Assembly (NCBI GenBank): GCA_020796225.1
Contig: CM036767.1
Location: forward strand, 29,297,253-29,361,252
Direction of reading: 5' to 3'
DNA from: Arion vulgaris
Lineage: Eukaryota > Mollusca > Gastropoda > Stylommatophora > Arionidae
DNA: 64,000 nt
The notes under the pieces were generated by a model, which made no database searches, had not been told where the DNA came from, and worked only from the letters and a program-made list of their open reading frames with translations. Numbering within the stretch: position 1 is the first letter of the stretch; every line of letters starts with the position of its first letter. Both the position numbers and the translations under genes were made by a program. Below are positions 52,547 through 62,800 of the stretch, in pieces.

Positions 52547-52616
52547 ATAGAATACCCTTGGGGTCAAAGGCGCAAGGAAGCATAGAATACCCTTGGGGTC
52601 AAAGGCGCAAGGAAGC
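52547..52616. repeat. Perfect 35-bp tandem duplication
   Basis: Two exact copies of a 35-bp unit starting 'atagaatacccttggggtca' (52547-52581, 52582-52616). The identity suggests a recent duplication. Confidence 0.95.
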
Positions 52617-52659
52617 GGCGCGCCAGGATTAGAGAGATGGCTCTAATCCCCTGCTCTTA

Positions 52660-53885
52660 CCTCCACGTGGTGACCCTGGTAACAGACGGTGGTTCCGGTC
52701 TGGCCAAGAGGGCAGGTGCTGTGGGAGAGCTACTCTGGGGCAAGTAGAGATGCAAAGGTAGTCATACTTGATGGGATCCGCCCGCATCACAGACAAGCGA
52801 ACTCCCAGAGTGACTATTAATGCTCGCCTCTCCCGCTCGAAGGGAAAAGCCAGAACGACACATGTGGAACCTCGCGGGGTGAACTCAGAGCCCACGCATT
52901 CTCTCTCCTGTTGCTTATTTCTGGAGCCGATGAGAATGACAGGTGATGAGTTGAACCGCGCATTGTCAAAAGTTCGAATCAAAACCATCGAACCGAGGTT
53001 GACCCGTGTGTGACGAAATTATGAGCCCACGCATTCTCTCTCTTCTTTCGTAGTTCTTGAGCCGATGAGAATGCCGGGTGATGAGTTGAGTTGCACGTGG
53101 ACAACACTCGAAGTCGGACTGCCCAGCAGGAATTGACGGAAACGGTGAGATAGGCACCAGGGCAGAGCGAGCGCGCACACGGACGTGCAAGGGCGGCGCC
53201 ACATGTGGCGAAAAATGTGAGCACAAAAAAGACGATGGTGACAGGGCATCAGGGAAGGGCTAGCACGCACGCCCTTGCAAAAGTCATAGTGGGCCTCATC
53301 GAGGGGCAGGCACGACAAGAGGGTGCGCGTCCCACCCAGTAAAACAACTGGTAAGCCCAGCAGAGGCAAAACCAGTGCAAGCGTAGCAGCAGCATCGCGG
53401 TAGGCAGGGTGTGCGTCCCACCCAAATGTACAGAGCAACTGGTAAGCGCAGCAGAGGCATAGCCAGTGCACGTTTCCGATCACAGGGAACTACTGCTGCT
53501 TTGTAGATTGATTGGGGACAATCAAAGGCTAGCGGAGCAAACCGTAAACAAACCTGAACAGGTGGCAAACCAAGGTGTTCATTAAAACGACCGGTTTGCT
53601 GGGAAGATGGCGCTCATAAGCCCGGGAGGGCAGGCCGTCTAAGGGTCGCTGCCCTGAAAGAAATAGCAGCCCACTGCCTTGTGGGTCTGGCTGGGGACAG
53701 TCAAAGACTAGCGGAAGAAGGGAATCCGCACACAATAGCTGGCTGAAATGGAACACCCCACCGAAGGATAAGCAACTGAGCTCAAATAGGTGCTGCGCGT
53801 ACATTACGTTCTGATGTTTGGTTGTTTATATATCACAAAGAGAATGATAAAACAAGCCTAGAACGATCGAAGAAGAATACCCTTT
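52660..53885 (+). repeat. GC-rich, internally repeated block with SINE Y-like end
   Basis: Markedly more GC- and CpG-rich than its surroundings. Internal direct repeats: 'gagcccacgcattctctctc' plus 'gagccgatgagaatg' (about 52890 and 53030); 'gtgcgtcccaccca' plus 'caactggtaag' and 'gcagaggca' (about 53325 and 53410); 'ggggaca(a/g)tcaaag' plus 'actagcgga' (about 53515 and 53693). The right end (53735-53885) matches the SINE Y head ('gctggctgaaa', 'gaaggataagcaactgagct'). Long open frames on both strands look like by-products of GC content. Confidence 0.65.
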
Positions 53886-54235
53886 ATCTTCAGAGCGTCG
53901 TTCCTTTTAGTGCATTGATGATGTCACGTTTGATCTCAGAAGGCCCATTCTCTACCGTCGCATTGTCCTTCACCACAGAATGACCCAGGACAAAGGTGAG
54001 TGTCTGAATTATCGCGTTTGGTAATAGCTGTATCCAGTATCTTTTGCATTATGCTCATAGAGTCGCAGATGCATGCACGAGCAAACATTTGCGTCTTTGG
54101 CCAATCCAGGGATTTTGTCATCGTCATGATGTTGGTAGTTGTCACAAACGTACCTCTTGCCTCGTTGATGACTTTCTTTAGTTCTAACAGTAAAGGTTGT
54201 GACTCCGACTGTGCAGAATCACAATATCACCTACA
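53886..54235 (-). pseudogene. LINE RNase H fragment
   Basis: Minus-strand reading LLLELKKVINEARG and RACICDSMSIMQKI: the last is the RNase H 'xxDSMSMLxKI' block. The rest is degraded. Confidence 0.5.
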
Positions 54236-54239
54236 TGGC

Positions 54240-54545
54240 GCTAGCTGATAGGTTACAGCATTTGCTTTTTGCACTCTAGCCTCTATCTAGACCTCCATCT
54301 TATGTGAATATGCTTCCTAAGTATTTGAATTCTTTCACTTGGTTTATTGTAGTGGCATTGACATGGATGTCTAGTGTATTACGTTTCCTTCCCATATTCA
54401 TTATTTCTGTTTAGTGTTATTGATTTTCATGTCATGATTTATACAATTGTGGTTTAGGGTGTCAATATGTTGTTGTAGATCTTGTTCATTTTGGTGTATC
54501 AGGCACTGATCATCTGCAAAAAGCAGTTAATTTATTTCATCATTA
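54240..54545 (-). pseudogene. Family A LINE RT thumb fragment
   Basis: Minus-strand reading INQVKEFKYLGSIFT, DGGLDRG, and an upstream LTAFCR (active-site region). Equivalent to 39803-39900. Confidence 0.65.
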
Positions 54546-54939
54546 TCTGAATTTGACTCTTGAGTTATTAAATGTGTTGACTACCATAAAGGATTGTCAG
54601 TGTTCAGTTGATTCCAATATATATCATCAAGTACAGTATGTGTGCGCTTTTCACTTGTGTTTCGCTAATATGTTTTTAATGGTTTGTTAATAATGCATAT
54701 ATTTGATATTGAATTGTACATCAAACATCTAGAATGAAAACACATCTGTAATTCATAAAATGTCTTGTGTGGTTTTGACAGGAAACTAAGCCATTTGTGG
54801 ATGTACTTTATTATTTTAAGTGACGAAAAAACAAAAAGTGTGGTGCCTCTAAGACAATACTTTAAAAAACAACTTTTATATAGTAATATTTTGAGAATTT
54901 TACTGTTATATGTTCTACTTGTATTGTTATACGTTACAT
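54546..54939. other. Spacer, nothing recognised
   Basis: AT-rich with no recognised feature. Confidence 0.35.
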
Positions 54940-55110
54940 AGGCCCTGCAAACAATTTCTCAATGCCGCTCTATCTTGGGCAATTCATTCAATCTCTTCTA
55001 TATGGGATTTAGTCCAATAATTCTAGTTTCCATCAGTAAAGTTCTTTTCACGGATTTCCTAGGGCGTCCATTCTTTCTTGAACCTCTTCGCTCCCCACTT
55101 CAGAAGAATA
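54940..55110 (-). pseudogene. RTE-like LINE C-terminus
   Basis: Minus-strand reading RFKKEWTP-EIREKNFTDGN, IEEIE-IAQDRAALRNCLQGLCNV. Same family as 26800-27045. Confidence 0.65.
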
Positions 55111-55399
55111 AGGAGCTTTACGAATCCCAGGGGAAGCACCAGAGACAATGAATATGATCAATAAATAGACAGTGAACAAGTAATTAGAGCTTTCGGAAAA
55201 AACAAATTACAAAGCACATGATTCAAACCACAAACCTTTATTTCTTTTTGACATCTATTGCCTAGCCCTACAAGCGAGTTTTTAAGAAAACAACCGGCTA
55301 GCTCTCTCACTTTAATGCTTGCTTTGTGATAATTTCTTCTCAAGAGTTATGCCCAACATATCTTCATCTTTAAGCACAACAAAGGCTTAGTTTGTTTTA
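55111..55399. other. Spacer, nothing recognised
   Basis: The minus-strand frame 55343-55158 has no recognised domain and no phase-compatible neighbours. Confidence 0.3.
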
Positions 55400-55645
55400 C
55401 TTAATCTTGTTGCTAAATCTTTCACTAAGTATTCCTTCTAACGATATTATACTTCCAAGGTAAACTAATCCATTAACTTTTCCCATTACCTCATTGTTTA
55501 AGGTAATTGTATTTTATGAATATTTCTCAATACTTTTAATTTTACTGGTGTTTATCTTTAGTCCTGTCTGATAAATAGTTTTTCTTGCTGAAGCTGACAG
55601 TCTTTCTGTCTTATCCTGCACATCAACATGATGGCATCCTGCTAG
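55400..55645 (-). pseudogene. Non-LTR RT fragment
   Basis: Minus-strand reading QDKTERLSASARKTIYQTGLKIN, then NNEVMGKVNGLVYLGSIIS. RT region after the active site. Confidence 0.65.
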
Positions 55646-56049
55646 TCTCGAGAGACAATGATGTGTCCAAGAACCACGATTCTTTGGCATATAGGACGGT
55701 TCTCATCAGGCAGGCTCTATACACAATTAATATGTTGAATATAATTTAACACCAGTTAATATGTTAAATATAATTTATAAGACAAATTGTTATTGAAAAT
55801 GTACATAGCAAAATATCCAGTACATTATTTTCTGGCATATAAAAAAACACATTTGTTCTAAAATGGATAAAAGTCAGTTGAATAGCGACACCACCTGTAA
55901 TGTGGAAATCTTTGTAATAGTAATTAACTGAGATTAAAGCAGATACAAATGTAAAATCATCATCAGTCCTCAACAACATCCAAGAGCATATAAGGCAGAG
56001 ACAAAAAATGTCCACTCAATTTTATCTTGTGCCTTTCTCTGTTTCAGTT
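55646..56049. other. Spacer, nothing certain
   Basis: Searched on the minus strand for the last FNIP exon; none recognised. Confidence 0.3.
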
Positions 56050-56330
56050 TCAGTTTGGAATATCTTCATTGCACTGGACATGTCCATAGGTGCTCCGATC
56101 TCCTTCGCAATATCTCCAACAGCGTCCAGCGACTTACCATACCAGTTCTATTTTGATTGATGAGTCGACTCGTATACCTGTTGTACGTTCTTTTCTTGTC
56201 ACACCAATCTTCAAACCCAGTTCTCGAATCTAGTAGTTGACGTGGATTGGTTTAGATGAAGGTCTTCTGCGGCCACGCTCTATGAGGGCGTTCATGATGT
56301 CAGCTCTGTACATCAAACCTAGCCTTGTGA
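56050..56330 (-). pseudogene. LINE fragment shared with 29925-30240
   Basis: Same block order as at 29925 ('aatatcttcattgcactgg', 'caatatctccaacagcgtcc', 'tgattgatgagtcgactcg'). Confidence 0.45.
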
Positions 56331-56334
56331 ATGA

Positions 56335-56755
56335 CTTTGAGTCTATCTTTCTATTCTCTAATCCTGTTTTGTCTTTCAGCGTCAGGTCAAAAAAGGAGAC
56401 ACCTGGATCGAGTCTCTCTATGCGCCTTGTCTTTCTTTCTCTTCTCCAGTTCTGATTTGCCTCACAGCTTCAGGTAAGAAGAGATTTCTAGAATCGGCTT
56501 TTGTGTGCGCTTCATAAAGTGTTTTTCGTCACCTCTGTTATCTCTGAGGTCCACCTTTTGTGTGACCAGCCTCTTGCTCTTTGTGGCACACTGCCTGTTG
56601 GTAATCTGCTTATGTGACTGAACCATTTAATTTATTGTTTCTTGATGAAGTTCAGTACTGATGTTGTACCCACTTTTTTCTGATGTCTTCATTTCTAAAC
56701 CGGTCTCTTCTTGTGTTACTCCAAGCATTCTGCGTAGACACTTCACAGTTTGAGT
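56335..56755 (-). pseudogene. Family A LINE C-terminus
   Basis: Minus-strand reading CLRRMLGVTQEETG-like, NEDIRKKVGTTSVLNFIKKQ, GSHISRLPTG and the 3' UTR 'gctgtgaggcaaatcagaac'. The 5' truncation point is near 56755. Confidence 0.65.
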
Positions 56756-57064
56756 TCTTTGAATTCTGCTTCAAAAGTTCACCTTCATGTGAACCTAGGT
56801 CTACTTTTTCTGCTATCTCTGTAGTGTCCACTGCATTGCTTGTTTTAGCTGTCTTTCTTTTCTTAACTTGAGGTCATGTCGTCTATTCCCATCTTTTTTT
56901 TATTATCTCTTTATTTACCTGATCATTTTGTGCTAAAATGTAAAATGCAGTTAGTAAAAAATCCCAACATAAGATTATGACAGCACACATTTGATTAATA
57001 TGTACACAAAACCTGAGTGATTCATGAGTTTGTTATCTCTGATTATGATTCAGTTGATGTAAGT
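56756..57064. other. Spacer, one unexplained open minus frame
   Basis: 56871-56756 is open on the minus strand (KTAKTSNAVDTTEIAEKVDL), but it has no convincing splice acceptor and no family I recognise. Confidence 0.25.
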
Positions 57065-57315
57065 TTGTACAGAAAAATTAGATACTTTGGTCACTTTAAG
57101 CGTTATGATGGCCTGAAAAGAACAATATTAGAAGCAGGGTCCCAGGACACAGAGGCAGATATTAAAACAAGATATTAAGACAAGATATTAAAGAAACCAT
57201 GAATATGATCATCGACGAGGTGGGTGAACTGGCTAGAGACAGAGTGAATTTCAGATGCGCTGCAAAGAGAGCAACGTCCTATAAAGGATACACACTTTGA
57301 TGATGATGATGTAAG
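57065..57315 (+). pseudogene. RTE/BovB-like LINE 3' end
   Basis: IRYFGHFKRYDGLKRTILEAG, DIKETMNMIIDEVGELARDR, then the 'gatgatgatgat' tail. It shows the uninterrupted sequence that is split at 39803-40413 and at 59904-60761. Confidence 0.75.
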
Positions 57316-57469
57316 TTAATTACTCTGTAGCTAATATCTGGTTATTTCATTCAATATACAAAACTGGGTGGTTGTGTTCCTGCAATGGCACGCAGCAGAG
57401 GCATATCACTGGAATTGCATCTGAAGAAAATAATGAATATGAGAATTAGATACAGAAATTATTTCTTTT

Positions 57470-57690
57470 TCTTTGTTCAAAAATGGTGTTCACTGAAGAT
57501 ACAACACTGTCCCTTTTGGCCCAACACATTTATCCTTAACACATCCTTTTTGGGACAGAGTTTATCTTTTCTCTTTGATCCCTACTCACTTTGACAGACT
57601 GCAATAAATCAGTCTGTTACCGTGGTCACCATTTGGAGGTGGAGTAGAGACTTTGTCAACCTGACTTCAGGCATCTAATTCACTACATTT
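57470..57690. repeat. Repeat D copy
   Basis: Shares 'tcactttgacagactgcaat'-type, 'accatttggaggtggagta' and 'cctgacttcaggcatct' wording with 33490-34200. Confidence 0.5.
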
Positions 57691-57699
57691 AATGGATTT

Positions 57700-58170
57700 G
57701 CCCTTAGGACTCCACTCTGTTGGAAGCTCAGGACATCAACCATAGCTCTCCAGATATTCCTTTGCTGGGCAACTCTCTCCATGTCTTGTCTCTCCAACTG
57801 AGATCCATTTGTTTATGTCTCTGTCAAGTTCCCTGCATCTTAGGCCACAATTAGTAACAAAGAGTTATGGCACAGAACTAAGCAAAAAACTACTGATCAA
57901 GAAATCCGCAGACGATGGAGGTGGATAGAAAACCACATAATCACATTGAGAGTCACGCCCTGAACTGGAATCTACATGGTAAACGAAAGAGAGGCAGATC
58001 TAGAAACACATGGAAAAAAGAACTTGACAAAGACATCAAACAAGAACTTGACAGACTCAATCCTTTGAAACACATTCATCGAGTCTGATTTGATAATCAT
58101 ATGGGTGGCCTGTTGCTCAGCAAACCATGAGAGAGCCCTGGACGCAGCGATGATCTTCATAATCATGCTC
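57700..58170. pseudogene. Three abutting LINE fragments
   Basis: 57700-57850 minus: ERVAQQRNIWRAMVDVLSFQQ (RTE C-terminus). 57870-58060 plus: ESHALNWNLHGKRKRGRSRN, TWKKELDKDIKQELDR. 58060-58170 minus: RALSWFAEQQATHMIIKSDS, the RNase H middle block. Each is truncated. Confidence 0.65.
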
Positions 58171-58684
58171 GATTTTGTTGTCTTGATGGCATCACCGATG
58201 AATCAGTGATGATGAAAATTAGGAATCAAGCATGGGATGAGAAAAGGGAGATGTGAGCAAAGATTTTTTTAGACACACCTAGTACCATCGCATAATGGGA
58301 ACAAATAGCAAACATAGATTTTGCAATCTGCTGAAGGAGAATGAGAACTTATGTCTGAGTGAAGTGCAATGCTGTTGGTTTTTAACACATTAAGTACCCA
58401 ATTAAAAAACACGTTGAGGCTCAAGAATTAATTTTTGTTCGAACAAAAACTTTATAAGTATGTGTTCTCATGGACACAGTTCTTGGTCTGTAACATAGTA
58501 GGTAGGGGTTGACAAATGTGAGTGTGGGCCAACATTATATTTTCAGTTTCCTATGAGGATTGTTTAACCCCAATACTGTTGAGTGCAGCACAGACAAGAA
58601 AGTGTACTTACACCAGAATCATTTTTAGCTAACAATTTTTATTAATGACATTATTTTATAGTTTATATTTCATATCATAATAGT
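58171..58684. other. Spacer, nothing recognised
   Basis: No recognised feature. Confidence 0.35.
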
Positions 58685-59105
58685 AAGACTCATAACTCGT
58701 TAGTTTATTTATGAATGTCACTGTGGAGACATAAGCATGAAAAGAATGCCATATTTCTCTGTCCTTCAATTTTTAAAACATGTATGGGGAAGTCACGCCC
58801 AATCCAGCTTTTGATGAACATCCAAATTTTTCTTTGTCCTCCTCTTCTACTTTTACCCTCAACTATCCCTTGCAAAACAATCTTTGAAAGTAAGTCCTGC
58901 CTCATTACATCTCCAAAGCAAGGAAGCTTACCTCATTTCACCACTGTCAAAAGTGACTTTGTTTTTGATAAACTTACTAGTTTTATGTTACAAGAAATAA
59001 ATTTGCAACACATGTTTGTATATTTTTTGTTCAAAAGTTTGAATCTGTCTTTCCTTGACTGCAGTGAGTGTCCAACTCTCACATCCATACAAAATAATAG
59101 ACAGT
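58685..59105 (-). pseudogene. RTE-like LINE C-terminal region
   Basis: Minus-strand reading ILYGCESWTLTAVKERQIQTF, then MRQDLLSKIVLQGIVEGKSR, RRGGQRKIWMFIKSWIG and CLHSDIHK. Same family as 1385-1660. Confidence 0.75.
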
Positions 59106-59239
59106 ATTTAATATAGAAAGTGCTGTATTCAAGTGTTCATAAATAAGCAACAACAAATAATCAAGAAATCCTTAACCACCAGCAATTTCATATTTATGCC
59201 ATTCGATCAAGCGATTTAAGCAGTTTGGAGTTACCTGTT

Positions 59240-59400
59240 GTTCTGGATGCCTGAGAGGCAGAGTGAGAGGTGTGTTTAATCAGCGAGCCACATGAACCAT
59301 CAGTATGCATACTCTTTGATATCTGTTTGGGGAGACTGAGCACCTATGGGTCTGCCCGAAGTGCAATGACGTCAGTTTAGTAACCAATAACCAATTCATG
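59240..59400. repeat. Dispersed repeat C
   Basis: Partner of 21270-21400 ('atcagtatgcatactctt', 'ggggagactgagcacctat', 'cagtttagtaaccaataac'). It lies 60 bp beyond the donor of the FNIP exon, so it is intronic. Confidence 0.6.
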
Positions 59401-59459
59401 CCATGTCCCTATATGAATCATTCAGTTAACAAAACAGCATCATCACACAACTTATTTAC

Positions 59460-59575
59460 CCCAAAATATCATTAAGTTCCTGCTGGCTATAAGTGGCTGC
59501 AGCCCGTAAATTTTCAGACAGCAATACACTTTTAAAGAAGATCTCTTGAAGTTTGTCCTCCAGATGCATCAAACA
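59460..59575 (-). CDS. FNIP: FNIP exon (116 nt)
   Basis: Acceptor 'gtttccatag' before 59575, donor GGG|gtaaataag at 59459. 38 codons plus two bases: CLMHLEDKLQEIFFKSVLL, SENLRAAATYSQQELNDIL. Reading on without splicing meets TAA at once, so an intron is required for the usual C-terminus. Confidence 0.75.
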
Positions 59576-59806
59576 CTATGGAAACATGACTACATTTAGT
59601 ATATTTGTAGCTCAACTTGGAAATACAGATTTTATTTGTGCTTATTCTAACTAATTTTAGGTTTATTAATTTTTGTCTTCTGGTTCTTTCTGGACAAAGA
59701 AAAGGAGAAATATTGTAAGACTTGAAAAGTGAGGAACTTTGGCCCATAAACAATATCATGAATTGGAAACTGAGATAATGCGATCCCATTAAATGTAACA
59801 GTGGAC

Positions 59807-59837
<31 letters not shown>

Positions 59838-62800
59838 CAATAATGGACAATGGTTCTTTGAAGACAATGTAGAGTATGACCAGATGACAGTGGCAACAGA
59901 ATATTAACCCTTTCGCCCTGTATTATTTTGACCTCTGGACGCATTTATTTTGCGGTTCAAATTTAACATTCAATGTCAATTAGTTTAATCCTTTATAACA
60001 CTTGTACTGTTTCTCTAAAGTATGACATGTTATATATTAAATTGTTGCTAATTGGATGTGGAATACATTAATATAATAATATTTTACATCAGGTGATATA
60101 CGTTTGAGAAAATTAGATTATTGTAGCATGACTATTTTGAAAAACGAAAAAGCATAAAAATATTTTTATTCTCCGGTTTGTATTACATCTTAGTATTCAT
60201 AGATGTTTCCAGAAGTAGTAGTTAAATGAAGATAATCCATATATGAACATATTCTATAAGTTTCATCTAACTAGGTGCAGTAGTTTTTTTAATATTCACT
60301 TTTTAGTGCGGACACGTCAATAAATGGAATGTGGAACGCCCATTCTTTAGATGCAATTATTACATTAGACTTACAACTATCGAAACTGCATTTCATAAAC
60401 GATCAAATGTCATTATTACCATCAATTAAATCTTCTTCATTACTATCACAAGTTATAATTTGATCTAACAGTACTCAAGATTACACTGTAAACATCGTCG
60501 GAAACATTAACGTTTAAAAAAAGTCTCGACTTGAACACAATAATACACTGCTTTCCCTCTTTCAAATCTTTGTTAAATGGAGATAGTAATGTACCTACAT
60601 ATATGTACTTTCCGTTTCTGAAGATTTTTTAACTTCAGTAAAGCGGTTCTGAAGATACATTAGTTTCCGTGAACAGACATCCAAAAGCCGATATATCGGT
60701 TCTGCGACATCATGAACATTACTCTGAACCGATATATCGGCTCTGCAGTCCCGTTGGTTAAAGAAACATTGAATATGATGATAGAGAAGGTGGGAGAACT
60801 AGCTAGAGATTGAGGGTTTTTCATGTGTGCTGTGATGAGAGCAATGGTCTGCAAAGGACATAATAAATGAAGAGATGCATTAGGAATCAAAATCAAATCA
60901 AATTTGGTACATGACTGTTTTATTTGTAGATTTAATTTTTCTTCTTCAAAATCCAGGTCATTAGTCATGCTCCATGATCAAAATTGTTGCCAGGCAAAAA
61001 TTTAGCCTTCTCTAGGTTCAGGTGGCAGACCTGATGTTGCTCTTATCTGGTTATAGATGCATTATAATATGTCTGATCGTCCCATGTCCATATCCCAGAA
61101 TTTATGCTTGCACCTCAATTTATCATGCTTTTATCCCTGTTGCTAACACAATATATTATGTAATAATAAAGTTCATAACCTTTTAGGGATAACAAGATGG
61201 AATCGCCAACACATAGGTCCCTTCGAGAATATCTTTATCTGCGAGATGAATGAGTGGGGAAAAAGCTTTTCCTGGCCAACCCTTGATGTTATTAGCCCAT
61301 GCATTCCGTTGCCTTTCTCTCTCTACCACTGTTGACTCTTCTCTGAAGAATTTTGAGAGAGAGTGAGTTATGCCTGTTTCCATGTCTAAACCATGCAAGT
61401 CTTTTGTGAATCAGGTTGTATTTTCTGCTTGTGCTGTCTCGTATAGTAGATACATCTCTCAACAAAGGTTTGTTTATTTACTCGAGTTTGTTTGTCTAAT
61501 TTTCCATGTCATGTCAATATCTAATTACTTTTGGAATGAGACAAAAAAAACTGCAAAATACTTCTTTCATTGCATGCTGGTTCTGTATGAAATAGATAAA
61601 TAACATTTCCTGAAGCCTTTTCACACCACAGTGTATAAAGTCACTTCAAATTTCTAGTCCCTAGTGTACAAGAGATAGGAGGGCCAATTCCTTTCCTCAC
61701 ATATGGAATGTCAAGTGTGGGATAGAACCCACAACCCTCTTGTGTGTGAATCAATAGGCAAACGCTTATGCATTATGCTAATCCATCCCACACTCTGTAA
61801 GAAATACAAGGAGAAAATAGATACTACTGAGATAGTGCTACTTCTGACTCTGGATTGTCTGAAGTAAATCTTTAAAGTTCATTGAAGTTATTGGTGCTGT
61901 GTTTTGATGACTGACAGAAGAACGATGAAGAAGAAAAAGTTATTTCCATAAGTATCAAGGGCATGTATTCATTGCTAAAAGAAAGAGTATTTTTCAATAG
62001 TTATAGAAGAATGTGAAAAAAATTATAAAATATAACTCCCTGAGTGTATTAGATTGAATAAAGTGAACAAGGATATAAATTGACATCAACAGGATGAATG
62101 GACAGGATGAGTGGCTGTATTTTCAACATCTAGAACCAATAATTTACGGACCAGATATTCCTAAAACACATAATAATAAATAAGAGTAATCACTGAAACA
62201 TTGAAATGAATAGTTGAGCACTGGATTTGCTTTTCACACTTAAGATAGTCACTATGAACACAAATAGATCAATGTTCAACACAATATTTCTCCCCACATT
62301 ATGCTATCAGTGCTAAACCTGGACACTGAAACCAAATGATAGAAGAAAACTAGTCATGACAAAGATGAAATGTCTGCGCAGAATGCTGGGAGTAACAAGA
62401 AGAGACCGGTTGAGAAATGAAGACATCAAGAAAAAGTTGGTACAACATCAGTACTAGACTTCATCAAGAAACAACAAATTGAATGGTTCGGCCACACAAG
62501 CAGACTACCAACAGACAGTGCACCTCAAAGAGCAATGTTGCTCAGATACAATGAATACAAAGCAAAAGGCAGGCAATGCAAAAACTGGAAAACAGAGACA
62601 CTATTTATGGAGCGCACACTAGGGCTTGTTCTAGAAATTTCTTATTCTGACGCTGTGAAGCAAAACCAGGATTGGAGAAAAGATGAAAAGAAAGAAAGAA
62701 AGATAGTCACTCTCGAAAATGATGATGTTGACATATTCCAAATTCCTAAAATGGACATATTCAGAAAACCCATGTGTAAACTATTCAAGGAATTCCCAAC

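Noticed and set aside
52629..53804. Several 80-150-codon open frames in the GC-rich block
   Set aside because: Open on both strands in several frames, composed of the internal repeats, with no recognised domain or splice context. GC richness reduces stop codons.
56756..56875. Minus-strand exon-like stretch with KTAKTSNAVDTTEIAEKVDL
   Set aside because: No pyrimidine-rich acceptor upstream, and it ends where a LINE fragment starts; probably chance.
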